Shown here: positions 37,502 to 49,005 of the stretch, in pieces
How positions within the stretch are numbered: the first letter of the stretch is position 1
Layout: the number at the start of each line of letters is the position of its first letter
NCBI GenBank assembly: GCA_027943245.1
Contig: JANDJZ010000146.1
Span: 33,987-97,986, forward strand
Direction of reading: 5' to 3'
Source of the DNA: Acanthamoeba sp. SK_2022b
Taxonomy: Eukaryota; Discosea; Longamoebia; Acanthamoebidae
Length of the DNA: 64,000 nucleotides
The notes under the pieces: generated by a model
Seen by the model: only the letters and a program-made list of their open reading frames with translations
What the model was told of the DNA's origin: nothing
The model's database searches: none
Program-made: the position numbers and the translations under genes

Positions 37502-38530
37502 ATGCTGTTGGTGTTTGATGACAAGCACAAGGAGGACCTCGAGTTCCTGAAGACCACAAATGTGAGCATAATCACCGAGTTCTGCAAAATCGCCGTCAAT
37601 TTCATTAAATCGGGGGCCAACAAGAAGCTTTTCGCTGGCGCTGCCCGTACCCCCTCCCTCTTTTCCTTCCCTTTCATGGCTTGCCAAAGCATTATGACTG
37701 GCGAAGCCAATCGATTTCAAGGCAGCGAAAGTGCTGAAGGTTTGCTCGTTGCGCAGAGGCTCTTGACGTTGACGTGGAGACAGTGGAACACTGCGTTGAG
37801 GGGCTTGCGCACCTTTTCACCGAGAGTGCCAAGTACGGCTCCTCCTGGTGTCAAACTTTCACCGCAACTCATCGTTACTCGCGCTGATGCTTGTGACACT
37901 CTTGCGTCGTGCAGGACGCGCATCACCGAGATCGATTTCCTTGACTCTCTCATGCTGCTCTCCTTCCCGCAGGAGCTCTCAGACAAGCTCAAGGAGGTGC
38001 GCGACTTCGGTCCACCACCCGGTTCAATCCTTCTTCCGCGCTCACCAGCGTGCATCCCCCGTTCAGTTCTACTTTGGCTCGCAAGCCGAGATTCGAAGGG
38101 TGATCGCCGAGCTCGCCTTTTCCATCCCGCACTACCAAAGCCTCGAGTGGCGATTGGACGTTCAGGTGGGCTCCCTTCACCGCGAACCGTATCGTCATCT
38201 GGCTTACCTTAACGATCGTCGTTCCCCAGGTTGGCAGTCGAACCGAGCATCGGCAAATGAAGCCTGTCTACACGCTCCAGCTGGAGACCATGAGCGCGGG
38301 TACGCGCTCCCTTCCGCCTGTCTTTCATTTTCTTCGATTCTCTCTCTCTCTCTCTCTCTTGAATACGCTGATGGTGGGTTCTGTCGATGATCGCCTCGCA
38401 CGCAGAGCCAAACGTGGAAACGCTGCAGGCCGATTACAGCAACCTGAAGCACCTGTGCACGGAGCTGGAGCTCGCCCTCAGGGAGGCCCAGGCCGCTCAG
38501 ACAAGGCGCATCATGAGGAACATCAAGTGA
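37502..38530 (+). CDS. COMMD2: COMM domain-containing protein 2
   Basis: Six exons (37502-37646, 37757-37832, 37915-37996, 38067-38165, 38230-38299, 38406-38530) give 198 residues, practically the length of animal COMMD2. The start MLLVFDDKHKEDLEFL, the helical domain VETVEHCVEGLAHLFTESAK and the COMM domain (HYQSLEWRLDVQVGSRTEHR, KPVYTLQLETMSAEPNVETL) follow the family throughout. The end, TRRIMRNIK, matches the conserved COMMD2 tail. COMMD proteins form the ring of the Commander complex with CCDC22 and CCDC93 and act in endosomal recycling. All junctions are GT-AG and in phase. Confidence 0.92.
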
Positions 38531-38672
38531 ACCATCGATTTACCATCGCCTGCCAGATAATCCTGTATTCGTTGCGTTGCGCATCCGTCAACAAGGGAAA
38601 GCTGCAACTTCCGACTTAGCTCCTCGCTCGTCTGCTGGGCGCGTAGGAAAGAGGGCGTGTGGCCCTTCAGAC

Positions 38673-39934
38673 TCAATCGATGAGCGCGCTTGAAGAGGCG
38701 TCTCCAGACGCAGGGAACAGCTTGCTCAGCACCTGGCGCTCGACCGGCGCCAGGGCGGGATGCCACACATCGACCACGAGGGCTAGCGCCACGGGGTGGC
38801 AGCGTTGTTTATCGCTGCTCGGCTCGGGTTGGACAAGGCCGCTAGAATGGGTTCGCAGTTCATGGGGTAGAGAGTCATCGGCCACCAGGCAGGTCCCGGT
38901 TTCCCACTTCTCCTCCGTCGATCCTGCGTGAAGGACCACCAACGGGGCATTGGCCTTGGGCGCGGAGAGGATGAATCGGCACCGCACTCGTGCGTTGGTC
39001 GGACCGCAACGTAGGCTTCGTTCTTCGCTTTCGTTCGCAGCGAGAGTCTCGTCGTTTTCGTTCTTTCGCGTTCGTTCTTCGCTCTTCTTGGCGGAAGCGT
39101 TGCGCTGCCTCAGGCCTTCGTCGCCCGTGGCAGGAGCGGGCAGTGCGCCAGCACCATCCTCCTCCACGACGTGGAAGTAGGCGAACCCAAACACGCAGTC
39201 TTTCTGCTCAAGGCGAGGGGCAGCCGTCAGTATGCTCCGGGCAGTCAGGCACACGACATGCGAATGTGAGGCCTCGCTACCATGAGGCCGGCGGCATGCT
39301 GCTGGAGCAGCTGCACTGTCTCTGGCGCGTGCTGCGCGTGGGCCTCGATGAAGGAGCCCTGGTTCCAGAGATCCCACTTCCACCCCACGCACCCGCCCTC
39401 ACGCTGCTTGCGCCAGCCTTCCCCTTCTCCTGCCGCGGCTCGCTCGCCCCAAACGCGCCGGGCCTCCTCGGCCACACGAGGGATGGCCGGCAGCAGCTGA
39501 TCGATCCACGACAGCTGCATGGGCGCTTCATCTTCTTTCCCGCTCTTCTTTAGGTTGATGGAGGGCAACTCATTGATGCTCAATAGAGAAGAAGGAACGA
39601 GGGCCGCAGTGGAAGTAAGCGGGGAAGTAACCAACCGCTTGATGGCCGGTCCAATGCGGGAATGGATGGCCTGGCGTTCGTCATCTTGAAGGTGCTTGGC
39701 AAGATCGCGGAAGGATTCCCAGAGATGTCGCTTGAACGCTTGCAGATTAACGGGGTCGGTCGAGAAGGCACAGCGCAGGCAGCTCGGCTGCAGGCACAGT
39801 TGCGATTTAGCCACGCCTCTCTTCCCCTTCTTAACCTTCTTGCCTCCTCGCATGGATTGGATGAGGGCAGGAATGATGGCGACAGTGAGCATGAAGACCA
39901 CCAGCCCACAAATGATCACCAACTCGATCTCCAT
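38673..39934 (-). CDS. membrane-anchored aspartyl/asparaginyl beta-hydroxylase-like protein, iron ligand altered
   Basis: Minus strand from ATG 39934. A single N-terminal membrane helix (VIICGLVVFMLTVAIIPALI) is followed by a basic patch (GGKKVKKGKRG), suggesting a type II or signal-anchored protein. After a middle region and an intron near 39209-39279 comes the hydroxylase-like domain: FGFAYFHVVEEDGAG, a charged insertion of about 35 residues with no splice donor, then GPTNARVRCRF, WETGTCLVADDSLPHEL and VVDVWHPALAPVE. The family's second iron histidine (SLPHEL) is present. The first, normally in a GPTN-x-R-x-R-x-H context, is Arg. The acceptor of iron and 2-oxoglutarate may therefore be lost, and the protein may be a pseudoenzyme. 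It is divergent from the next gene, with 64 bases between starts. Confidence 0.65.
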
Positions 39935-39998
39935 CTTCTAAGCGCCAATTTCTTTTTAGCTTTTCTTTTTGGCCACAACCAAGAAGAAATAAATAGAG
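39935..39998. promoter_or_regulatory. 64-base divergent intergenic region
   Basis: Both the hydroxylase-like gene and the methyltransferase-like gene must be initiated from within or around these 64 bases. The sequence includes a TTTTTAGCTTTTCTTTTT tract and AAATAAATAGA just before ATG 39999. Confidence 0.5.
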
Positions 39999-41225
39999 AT
40001 GGAGACGCGCCGAAAGAGGGGAAGGTCCACCGGCCCTGGGCCGGCCTGTGGCAAGCGGGGAGGGAAGGGGCCAAGGCCGAAACGAGCAAAAAAACATGAA
40101 AAACATGAATCCAAGGAGGGACCGATTACGGCGCCGCCGCCCGAGCCGGTGATGGTCGAGGCCGTGATAACGCCCAGGACGGCCTCCAAGCATCCCTTCG
40201 ACGCTGACCCGCGCGACCACGCAGAGACGCCCTTCCAGGCCTACCGCGACATCGCTCCCCTTCTGCGTGCCCTCGCCCAGCGGCTCTACGGTGATGGCGA
40301 CGCTGCGTTGGCATCGCGGCAGCTTCGCATCTACGACCCCTACTTCTGCGAGGGCAGCATGGTGGCTTACATGGCGAGGCTGGGCTTCACCAACGTCTAC
40401 AATCGCAACGAGGACTTCTACGGTGTGATCGCCGCCGGGCGTGTGCCCGAGTTTGACGTGCTGGTGACCAACCCACCCTTTTCTGGCGACCACATGGAGC
40501 GCATTGTGCGGTGGGCCGAGAGCTGTGGACGGCCGTGGTTCCTCCTCATGCCAGACTTTGTGGCCAACAAGCCCTACTATCACGCCTTCCGCCATCGATG
40601 CTCCTCTTCCGCGCGTGATCCGCCGGTCTATCTCGGGCCCACCCGACAGGCCTACGTGTTCGCCGCCCCGCTCCACACGTCCGACGGTGTCACTCCGCTT
40701 GTCGAGCAGCGACTCGCCGCATCTATCTCGCCAGTGCTCGTCAGGTGCACGGTATCAGCAGGGGCAGAGGCCATCTCTGCTCCGACGACAGAGCACCACT
40801 TAGACGAGCGATATGGGGTGGAAAAAGTGCAGGCGCTGCCTGCGGGGTGCTTCCAGTGCGTGTGGTTCATCCACCTCGGGGAGCCGTACGCTGAGGCGGT
40901 GTTAGAGCGATGGAACAAAGAGTGTACAGGTCAAGCGGGCGCAGAGGCCACGATGGCGAGCGAGGCCAAGCTACTCCCGCAGCTCACTATCGCCAAGCGT
41001 CCCACTCCAGCGGAGCGACGATGGCGCAAGAAGCAACGCCGCCTGCTCGCCGAGGATATGGCCGCAAGCAATAACGCAGACTCTTCCCTTGGCCAGAGGA
41101 TACGAGAAGCGGGGCGCAAGGCTAAGAGGGGCGTCAATAGGGAGGCAGCGACGAAGGAGAATCTTGGTAATGCCAAGCAAGCAGAAGAGGCGGCAAAGAA
41201 GCGCTCCCACGGTGTGATGCAATAA
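39999..41225 (+). CDS. NPPF-motif adenine-type methyltransferase-like protein, intronless
   Basis: An uninterrupted frame of 408 residues. After a basic nuclear-type N-terminus (KRGRSTGPGP, PKRAKKHEKHE) comes a Rossmann-like domain: YDPYFCEGSMVAYMARLGF, NVYNRNEDFYGVI and FDVLVTNPPFSGDHMERIV, then PWFLLMPDFVANKPYY. NPPF is the catalytic motif IV of N6-adenine and related amino-methyltransferases. The usual SAM-binding glycine motif is represented only by CEGSM. The C-terminus is Lys/Arg/Glu-rich and probably disordered. Substrate is unknown; DNA, RNA and protein are all possible. Similar uncharacterised proteins occur, to my recollection, in algae and other protists. Single-exon structure contrasts with its neighbours. 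Confidence 0.7.
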   Translation: METRRKRGRSTGPGPACGKRGGKGPRPKRAKKHEKHESKEGPITAPPPEPVMVEAVITPRTASKHPFDADPRDHAETPFQAYRDIAPLLRALAQRLYGDGDAALASRQLRIYDPYFCEGSMVAYMARLGFTNVYNRNEDFYGVIAAGRVPEFDVLVTNPPFSGDHMERIVRWAESCGRPWFLLMPDFVANKPYYHAFRHRCSSSARDPPVYLGPTRQAYVFAAPLHTSDGVTPLVEQRLAASISPVLVRCTVSAGAEAISAPTTEHHLDERYGVEKVQALPAGCFQCVWFIHLGEPYAEAVLERWNKECTGQAGAEATMASEAKLLPQLTIAKRPTPAERRWRKKQRRLLAEDMAASNNADSSLGQRIREAGRKAKRGVNREAATKENLGNAKQAEEAAKKRSHGVMQ

Positions 41226-41343
41226 GACGGGTTGAACAGCGCCTTGGAGTCGTGTGCATCATCCAGGAAATTGGTGCACTTGCCGGCAGGTGCCCCCAGG
41301 ATGGTATTCGACAAGAAAAAGTTACACACAAGAATTCTTTTTG

Positions 41344-44300
41344 ATGTTTGTAGATCGCCGTCATAGCCCCTTGCTTGAATTGCTGTTGCGCACCGAAAGA
41401 ACCCAGGCGTATGGAGGCGTGGAGCGAGAGATAGAGCAGCAAGTTGGCAGCGAGCAGGCGTCGCTCTGCGGCGTGGTGCTCGAGGAGGCTGCCCAACCAC
41501 TCAGCACCACCGAGCTGGCTGTCCTGTGCCACGCCGACATGTCTGCACGTACCCAGCAGCTGGTGGGCCTGTCCAGCGTGCTGGCTCTTGCCATGCCCAC
41601 CTCTGGCACTCACGCTCTCGTACCTACCCCCCCCCAAACGTTTATCGCTAAACGCGGCGAGCTTTTTCCGACGGCGATGTGGCTGATTCGTAGCACGCTG
41701 TAGGAAAGAGTGCAGAGGGAGAAGAACGCAGTGCGAAAGAGGATGGAACAGGCGCACCTGCAAAGCGTGCCCATATTGTATGACCACTACTGCTCGAGAC
41801 TTAAGGTGCGGCTGCACAGCCTTCAAGACCATACCTCCCAGCATCAGGCCAGCAGCTCAACAGTGTGGCATCGGGAGACATCAGGCCGCTACAGAGTCAC
41901 TCCAATTGACCGTCAATTGGTCCCGGTCCTTCCGGACGAACGAGGATCCTCTGTACCGTTCGTTCGTTCACTGGCAGGTTAGCTCCCGTTCCACGTTGCT
42001 GTCTCATTACTATTGGTAACCCTGGCAAAACCCTATTGCTACCGACACACCCAGATGCGCGCGTTGAGAGATCAAGGGATGATCGCGTGCGGGAAGCGTC
42101 CAATGATCTACTCGGTGGAACAGGCCGCACCATGTCCTGGCCGCGAGCGGTACACATTGTCATGACGCCGCCTGGTTCCTTTCTCTCACCATCTGTCATT
42201 TGCGACGCTTCAGCCTCACCGAGGAGCAACCTATAGTCTTGGAATACCTGGCCACCAGGCAGGAGGTCGTGCACGAGGGCATTGACCAGCCGTCCTGGCT
42301 AGAGCGCGTCTTTGGCGATGAGCACACTAGAAAGGCGAGGCGAGGCGCGGAAAAGATCTATGTGGTGAGCCTGTGCCAGGTACACGCTCTCTCGCAGCTC
42401 TACCTCCAAACGCGCTGCACCGTCGGTAAAGATGCCGACCTGTGCGTGTTCGTCGTACTGGGCCATCCGAGCGACAACGACGGAGCAGACCGCACGCCGT
42501 GGCTGGCCGTCTGCTCGGAGAGCGTAGCCCTACACATGGCCCACCAGGGCTTCACGATCGCCACCATAGACCACGCCGTCGACGCTGACGTCGTTGTCGC
42601 CACAGCGGAGAAGCGGCCCCCCGACGAGGATGAAGACAACGGCTTCCGCCCACTCAACTTTTACGCCCCGGTACCAACGATTCGACGAAAATTGGAGGTC
42701 CCCCCACCCAGCAGCCGGTCCAAGAGGAAGCATCCACACCTGCTGAAGCTGGCAGAGCTCAAGGGTAGAGATGTGGCCGGACTCCGCGTACGGTGCGACA
42801 TTCTCGGCCAGCAGACCCCCGTCGTGCCAGTCGAGATCCAACCCAGGGTGCACCCACCTCACCTTGTGTCAGCTCGTGCTTACATCTGGTGACTCACCTG
42901 GCCTGCGGCCGTGCAGCACGACCCGAAGGAAGATCCCGACTATGTCTACGTCGACGATAAGGGAGCGGAGAATACCAGCGCTGAGTACAGCCCGACTGGT
43001 CTCCCTTGCTCGCCACATCTCATACGAGAATTGGGGCTAACCTTGAGGATCACCTTCAGGTCCATCACCAATTCGGTGAAGGCGGGAAAAGGACGGGTCC
43101 TGGCCAGCCCGCACGCTTTTTCGTACTTTACGTGCCAATCGCAAGTGCTCTCCATTGCCGGTGCGACCTCCCTCCTCTCCCCAACTCACTCTCATCGACG
43201 TATAACCACCCTCAAGAATGGATTTGCCTGACGTCATGACCTCATTCCATGTGGTTCTGTCTCTCTCTCTCGCTTTGTGCCATCGTAGGCGAGGAGTGTA
43301 TCGTGGCACTGATGGACAGCTATTACTTCCCTTTGGCCGACGGAAGGTGGGAGGCCGACGTGCGCCAGGTCGTTGATGACCTGCATGCCAAAAGATGCAT
43401 CTCCAAGGTGCGCGTGGACGTCTCGCCTATTGCCCACCGTTGGGGAAGCGTGTGAGGTTCCGACCGCCCGTTACTGCGCGCCGACAGGGTGTGGTGCGTA
43501 GGTTGGCTCAGTTGCTCGACGCTCAGCAAGAATGGCACATCGCTGCGTACACGGGTACCGGTATCGCCCTGCCCTGGTCGCCCGAGTACGTCTTCTCCCA
43601 CCACCACCGCAGCTCATCCCTCACGATCCTCCCTCTTGCTTGTATGTGCCATGAGCAGCTTGATCTTGAGGCCAGAGTGCGAGCAGGCGTTGATTCATGC
43701 GTTCTTGACCGTGAGCCACATCCTGCGAGGTGCACCGCCCACCCTTCGGCCCGCTCGTTGTGCCACCAAATACTAGTGTTGATTGAACAGTGAGGATCAC
43801 AGAAGATGCAGTGACGAGGGAGGCGATGACAGACGAGGACTGGGATGTGGTCTTCCAGCCAAGGGGCAGAGCCACCGCTCGCGAGCCGTCGTCGCGCTGC
43901 GCCGTACTCGAAAGAGCCCGACAGGCCTTTGAATCCTGGTACACCGCGAGGTTCCCTGTGGCCCAGCCACTACCTGGGTAAAATAACAAGACGAGGTCGC
44001 CTCTAACGCTTCAGTGCCCAGGTACCCCATGTACATGCTGGTGGTACCTGAGACTGCATACGGCTTCCAAGCGCTCACAGCCCTGTTGCTGTGCCATGTT
44101 GCGCTCTGGAGTCCGGACAGGTGTCCGCAGGTCTGTTTTCACTACCAACCCCATCCACCACCCCATCCACCACCACCGCTGACGGGAAACCAAAACACTA
44201 CGAAGAACGTTCGGATGGTGTCCAATCCGGACAAAGAGAGAGCTGGGTCCATTCACACTGGCCATGAGGTGGAGCACCAGCAAATGGACGACCTTTTCGG

Positions 44301-46255
44301 TGCGTCGCTGAGCCGGCTAGTCAGGCTAACCAGCCACCATCCGTTCCGCGAGCATCATGGCAAAGCCGCCCTACGGAACCTCTCAAAGCTCAAGAACGCC
44401 GTGCAGGTACAACCACTTGCACCTGGTTGGATGGTCGGATGGTTGTCTCTGTCTCACCCGTTTCTTGGCCTCCTTTTATCAATCGTTCAGGAGTTTCACA
44501 ACAACAGAACCACCATGCGCTCGGACTATGGCGTACCACTACCCCTCTCCATACGATACAATGGTCATCGAGCACCATGTTGTTGGGGCAGGCCTGCACG
44601 CAGTCTGTTCGCTTTTGGCGGTTACTGATCGCTCTGATCTGTCTGCCTGCGGTGCAGAGAGAGCGTGCGATGGTGCTCTGGGCCCACCAGCATCAGCCTG
44701 AGTCGTCATTTGCCCAGCTGCCGCTCGAGCTCGTGTCTCAGATCATGAGCCACCTTCACGACGTCAGCCGCAGCGGAAAGCACAGCCACACCTACCTGGT
44801 ACGCCTCTCCCCCACTCTCTTTGTGTGGGCGCATCGCATTGTGAACTTTGAGCGCAGGCGTTGGTGGACCGCCAGTTCAAGAACGACACCGGCTTCTATT
44901 TCAAGGCCTTGGCGTGCGCCCTCCATTCGCACGATCCAGAGAAGGCCCTCCATCTACTCCTCGTCGCCATGCCCCACCTTTTAAGTCGGTACCAAATTTG
45001 TCCGCATCCTCCCCAGTTGCTCTACACATCGTTGTTGCCCGCCTGCTCAGCTGCGGGAGGGTATACAGCTACCTGCGGGCATTCGACAGCGCAAAACCCG
45101 AGGCTGCCTGGTCCGAGTGCAACGTAAAGTTGCTGCGCCGCTTCTTCGAGGCACGTATCTGCTGCACAGCAACGAACACACTGCACGCTTATGTGTTGAC
45201 GAGCTCACGCCTCCCTGTCAATTTCTTTTTACGGGATTGCCCAGGCATCAGTATGCGCGCTGTCGCCCATCTGCCCAAGCTTCAGCGCGCTCGTCTGGCG
45301 CTCCTGGATCACTCCGCGTCACTCGGGTCTCCCTGCAGCTCAAGACAAGGCCTTCATCACCGCCACCCGCGAAATGAGGCAATGGTGGTGCAAGTCCGTC
45401 AGCATCGAGCACCGCCGTAATGACTTCAGCGACGGGACAGCTGCCCTGGCCAAGGTGTGACCGCTTACTACTCTTCTCCCTATGTCAGCGCATCATCTCA
45501 TTATCTCGCAAATGTGGCGAGTTGGCAGTTTTCCCTCAATCTCGGCGTCAAAGGCGCGGTCGGCAGGCTGTGGGTGCTCGACGTGGCGCGGGTGAAGTCG
45601 ACTGTCTCGCGCGGTATCAGCGAGCAGTCGCGGTTTTTGCGTCGCCTCCTCGCGCGCATCACGACCGCCAAACGCCAGTCTCGTCTGTCGGCTCCGGTGG
45701 CCCGCATCACAGTTTGCAGGACCATGCCCGCCTGGGCGCAACGGGTCCTCGACCTCATGACCCCGCTACTGGTCCACGACGAGGCCAATGAGGTCTCTAC
45801 CGACGAAGAGAAGGGGGAGCCCGGCGAGGAAGCCGAAGAAGAGGTGGGGGAGGGAGCCGCTTGGTTTTGTGGTGACGTCAAGCAGGCAGTGCGGCAGGTC
45901 CTGCAAGCCGACCCAGTCCTGCGCCCACACATCCGAGCGCTACTCGCCATCACCCAGCACTTTAAGGCACGCCTCACAGGGCAGTGAGGGGGACATAACC
46001 ACACAGTGCTGCCTGCCACAACTAACAACAGTTGTGGAGCAGGAGATGATGGAAGAGGGCGGCCTGATGAGCATCACGCAAGCAGCTTTTGACGAGGAGG
46101 CCTTCGTCAAGCGCCACGCCAACTACATCGCCCAGCAAACGGGCATCGGTGCTGTTGAGGTGATGCCCAGCGTCGATGGCACGGCCGCGCAGCTGGACAT
46201 GCTGGCGACGCAGTCGCTGTTCGCGCCCGGCGTGCCTCTCGTTACCCTCGTGTAA
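41344..46255 (+). CDS. highly divergent leucyl-tRNA synthetase-like protein lacking catalytic signatures
   Basis: A long multi-exon gene whose spliced product follows eukaryotic cytosolic LeuRS from the middle of the catalytic domain to the C-terminus. Landmarks: VNWSRSFRTNEDPLYRSFVHWQ (VDWRRSF...FVRWQ in LeuRS); CGKRPMIYS...PCPGRER (GKRYTIYS...PCMDHDR); an editing-like domain; ECIVALMDSYYFPLADGRWE; GIALPWSPEYVF; MTDEDWDVVF; FESWYTARFPV; ALLLCHVALW; then FFEAQASVCALSPICPSFSALVW (FIEVQ...LLAPICPH). The first 90 residues have no HIGH region, and NPDKERAGSIHTG stands where LeuRS has NSEKMSKSTGN. The protein probably cannot activate leucine. It could be a regulatory or structural paralogue, or a decaying duplicate, yet the frame stays open through many exons. 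Splice sites were read by eye and several are uncertain. The alignment is from memory of the family. Confidence 0.6.
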
Positions 46256-46357
46256 AATGCGCTCCTGTCTTGTAAGCAGCAAGCTTGAAACAAAGGGCCT
46301 TCATCAGAACTGCTACACTCCACGCCCACACTGGGATTCCACCGGCGGGAGGCGCTC

Positions 46358-46853
46358 TCACTGGGGCTTGAGTTTCTCCTTGGTGAATTCCTTGAGCTCC
46401 TCCATGGAGGCCGTGCGCTCGACGACGGCCACAACGTCAGGTTCCGCAGCTAGCTTCTCCTTCCACGCGTTGTACTCGCCCTCCGTCTCGAACGTTCGCA
46501 CGTGAGCAGCCATCTTCTTACCGTACTGCTTCTGCCACTCGGCTTGCTCCTTCGACAGCGCGAGCTGGCGCTTATAGAGCTCGACATTTTTGGGATCGGC
46601 CTAAATTATTTGAATGAGAAGATTGGGTTATCAAGTAATGCTTAAAGAGGCACAAAGAGCTGGAAACTGAGGGAGGTCAAATAATCCGGTTGAAGGAAGA
46701 GGGAGAGGGTACCCAGCCGTAGGTGCAAGTAATGTAATCGTCGTAGAAAGGAGTACACTCAGTGGGGTTCGACGCGCCGTTCTTGCATAGCGCAAAGTCT
46801 TGCCAGATGGGATAGCAGCGACCCGTGCCCCTGAATCCGAAACCGCTAGACAT
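46358..46853 (-). CDS. NDUFS5: complex I NDUFS5-like (15 kDa) subunit
   Basis: Two exons on the minus strand, 46713-46853 and 46358-46600, give 127 residues. The start MSSGFGFRGTGRCYPIWQDF and twin cysteine pattern (GRCYPIWQDFALC, then ECTPFYDDYITC) match NDUFS5, a CHCH-type accessory subunit on the intermembrane-space side of complex I, oxidised through the Mia40 route. The second exon (ADPKNVELYKRQLALSKEQ and a long charged helix) extends the protein beyond the animal length. Two upstream in-frame Met codons exist, but the family start is 46853. It is convergent with the LeuRS-like gene. Confidence 0.82.
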
Positions 46854-46961
46854 TTGGATCCAAAAGATTGATATGAAAAATAAATTCAACCGCGCTTATG
46901 TTCGATTTGCTCTTTTCCGGCGTGAGAAAAAGCGCAAAGAAAATCGTGTGATATTGTCGAC

Positions 46962-49005
46962 TCAGTGGCTGCTGAGGGTCTGCTGGAGGGCCTTGACGGG
47001 GGCGCCCCGCTCGAAGTTGGTGTAGCCGCACTCGACCAGGCCTTGTTCAACTGCGTTGATGGTCTGCTCGAGGTGACCCCGACTGGGATCGGTGACCGAC
47101 ACGCCCATGTGGCCGATCCTGAAGTACTCGGCCTTGATCGCTTGGTGCAGGCCGCCTTGTGTGGCCGAACCCAAACGAGCGGTGTCAGACAAGGACAGGA
47201 GGGAGGAAAAGGACAGCAAAGGCACATATACCCGCAAGTTCGGCACCGTGACTCTTGACTTTTGGGAGGAGCGCGGGGCCGGTTACGCCCTGGGGAAAGC
47301 GGACCGCCGTAATGGTGTTGGCGGAGAGCTTGTCGCTGGCGGCTACGGTCTGCGGATGCGCGCCATTAGAGCTCAGCGAAAAGTCGCGATCGGGAGTGTG
47401 GCACCACATTCGGTCGGTCAATGGCGTACCGAGAGGTTGAGCGCCTTGATCGCCTGCCTGACAGCCTTACCAGCGGTCTGGTGGGCCTTGAAGCGCTGGT
47501 CCATGGCACCCTCGCCCACACTCAGTATCTCGTATAGGCTAACGTCCGACAAAGCCAGAGTGAGAGTTAGAATTCAGACTGAGAGTGAGTCTGTTGTTTC
47601 CTCCTCATCAGATCTGCGGGGCTACCTGGTGTGCAGACCACGGATGAGATTGACGGGAGGGGTGGCAAAGTAGGAGGGCTTCCTGCCTTCATAGCTCTCC
47701 ATGATGGGAAGCCACTTGGACCAATCGCAGAAGTAGTTGGGCACAGGGGTCGTCCGCGACTTGAACAGGGACTATCCACGGCATCCACGCACAACACATA
47801 ACCCACAGGCTTAGTTGTGGTCCACGACATGATGTTGCGGAGGAGGGGATACCATGGCGCGCGGGCTGGCCATCAGAATAGCGAGGCCGGGAGGGACGCC
47901 TATCGCCTTCTGTGAGGCGGTCAACACCACGTCAATGTCCCACTCGTCCATGCGCAGCTCTTCGCCTGTTGAAGGAGGGAGTGCGTGAATGCGTTCATGC
48001 GCTCTGCGATACAAGAGCGAAGGAGGAGGGCGCTTCAAACCTCCTGAGGCGCAGACGCCGTCGACCACCACGATGGCATTGGGGCTGTGCTTGCGGACGG
48101 CCTGCGCGAAGGACTTGACGTCGACCAATACGCCCGTCGACGTGTCCACATGAGTCAGGGTCACCATCTTGAACGAGTCCCTGGGTGATTAGGTGGTGGA
48201 TGGACACACAGCGCGTTGGTGAGGGAAGCAGCGTCGCAACCCATCTCCCCAACGCGAGCATGAACTGAAAGCAAGATGGGGAATTACTTTTGGCCAAGCA
48301 GCTGAGTGACGTCGGCGACCGAAGGACAGTCGCCAATGGGCGCGCGTGCGTGGGTCACGTCGGCGCCGTAGGCCGTGAGGCTGACGACAGCACAAAGGAA
48401 GGCGGTGAATAGACTGCGGGTACGGGACTGGAAGGCGTGAGGAGGCCCGCGCACCACTCGCCAAAGCGGTCGCCAAAGTAGCCGGTATTGACCACGAGCG
48501 CCTTGTCGCCCTTCTGAAGAAGGTTGCAGGCCGCCATATCCCAACCAAGAGTGCCTGGCCTGCAGTGGTGAGTGGCGTAACCACAGTTGGTGAAGGCGAA
48601 CAGGAGTGGGGGGAGGTACCCGACCCAGCCAGAACAAAAGGCTGGCCCTTCTGGGTGAGGAAGACCGAACGCAGCTGCTCTAGGGCCTGGCCAAACTGTT
48701 CGATGAAGTCGGGCGACACATGGCTACACCAACAGCCCACCATGACCGGGGTGAGCTCCGATGAAGGGAGGGAGATGTAGGGAAGAGGAAGAAGACCTGA
48801 GGGTAGGCAGAGACAAGGAGTTGAGAACGCCCTCACTGAACTCGATCGGTCCAGGGATCATGAGGAGCGGTTTCGCCCCCTTCGTTGCGCCAGGCGCGGT
48901 CTGCACGCTGCGACGCGATACGCCAACCAGTGACGCCGCGCTTATCCTTTGGCCACACGTCCTCCTCAACACCAGTGACGAACAAAGTCTCCTGCTACTC
49001 TTCAT
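46962..49005 (-). CDS. AGXT: alanine-glyoxylate / serine-pyruvate aminotransferase
   Basis: Minus-strand gene from ATG 49005 (MKSSRRLCSSLVLRRTCGQR), a basic, Ser-rich leader typical of mitochondrial import. Family blocks: PLLMIPGPIEFSEGVL; QKGQPFVLAGSGT; LGWDMAACNLLQKGDKALVV; VTLTHVDTSTGVLVDV; IVVVDGVCASGG; the PLP lysine motif VLTASQKAIGVPPGLAIL; YFATPPVNLIRGLH; and RIGHMGVSVTDPSRGHLEQT. Fold-type I class V aminotransferases of this kind convert glyoxylate plus alanine (or serine) to glycine, in mitochondria or peroxisomes. The C-terminal SSH is not a good peroxisome signal, which supports mitochondria. About ten introns break it. The start lies 85 bases from the divergent start of the next gene. 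Confidence 0.88.

Noticed and set aside
41134..41844. Minus-strand 236-codon frame
   Set aside because: Overlaps the methyltransferase end and the LeuRS-like start, with no recognisable motif; treated as a shadow.
44640..44780. A separate F-box gene starting near 44527 (LPLELVSQIMSHL)
   Set aside because: The downstream exons continue the LeuRS order (FFEAQASVCALSPICPS), so the helix is better placed inside the LeuRS-like gene. It remains a possible alternative.
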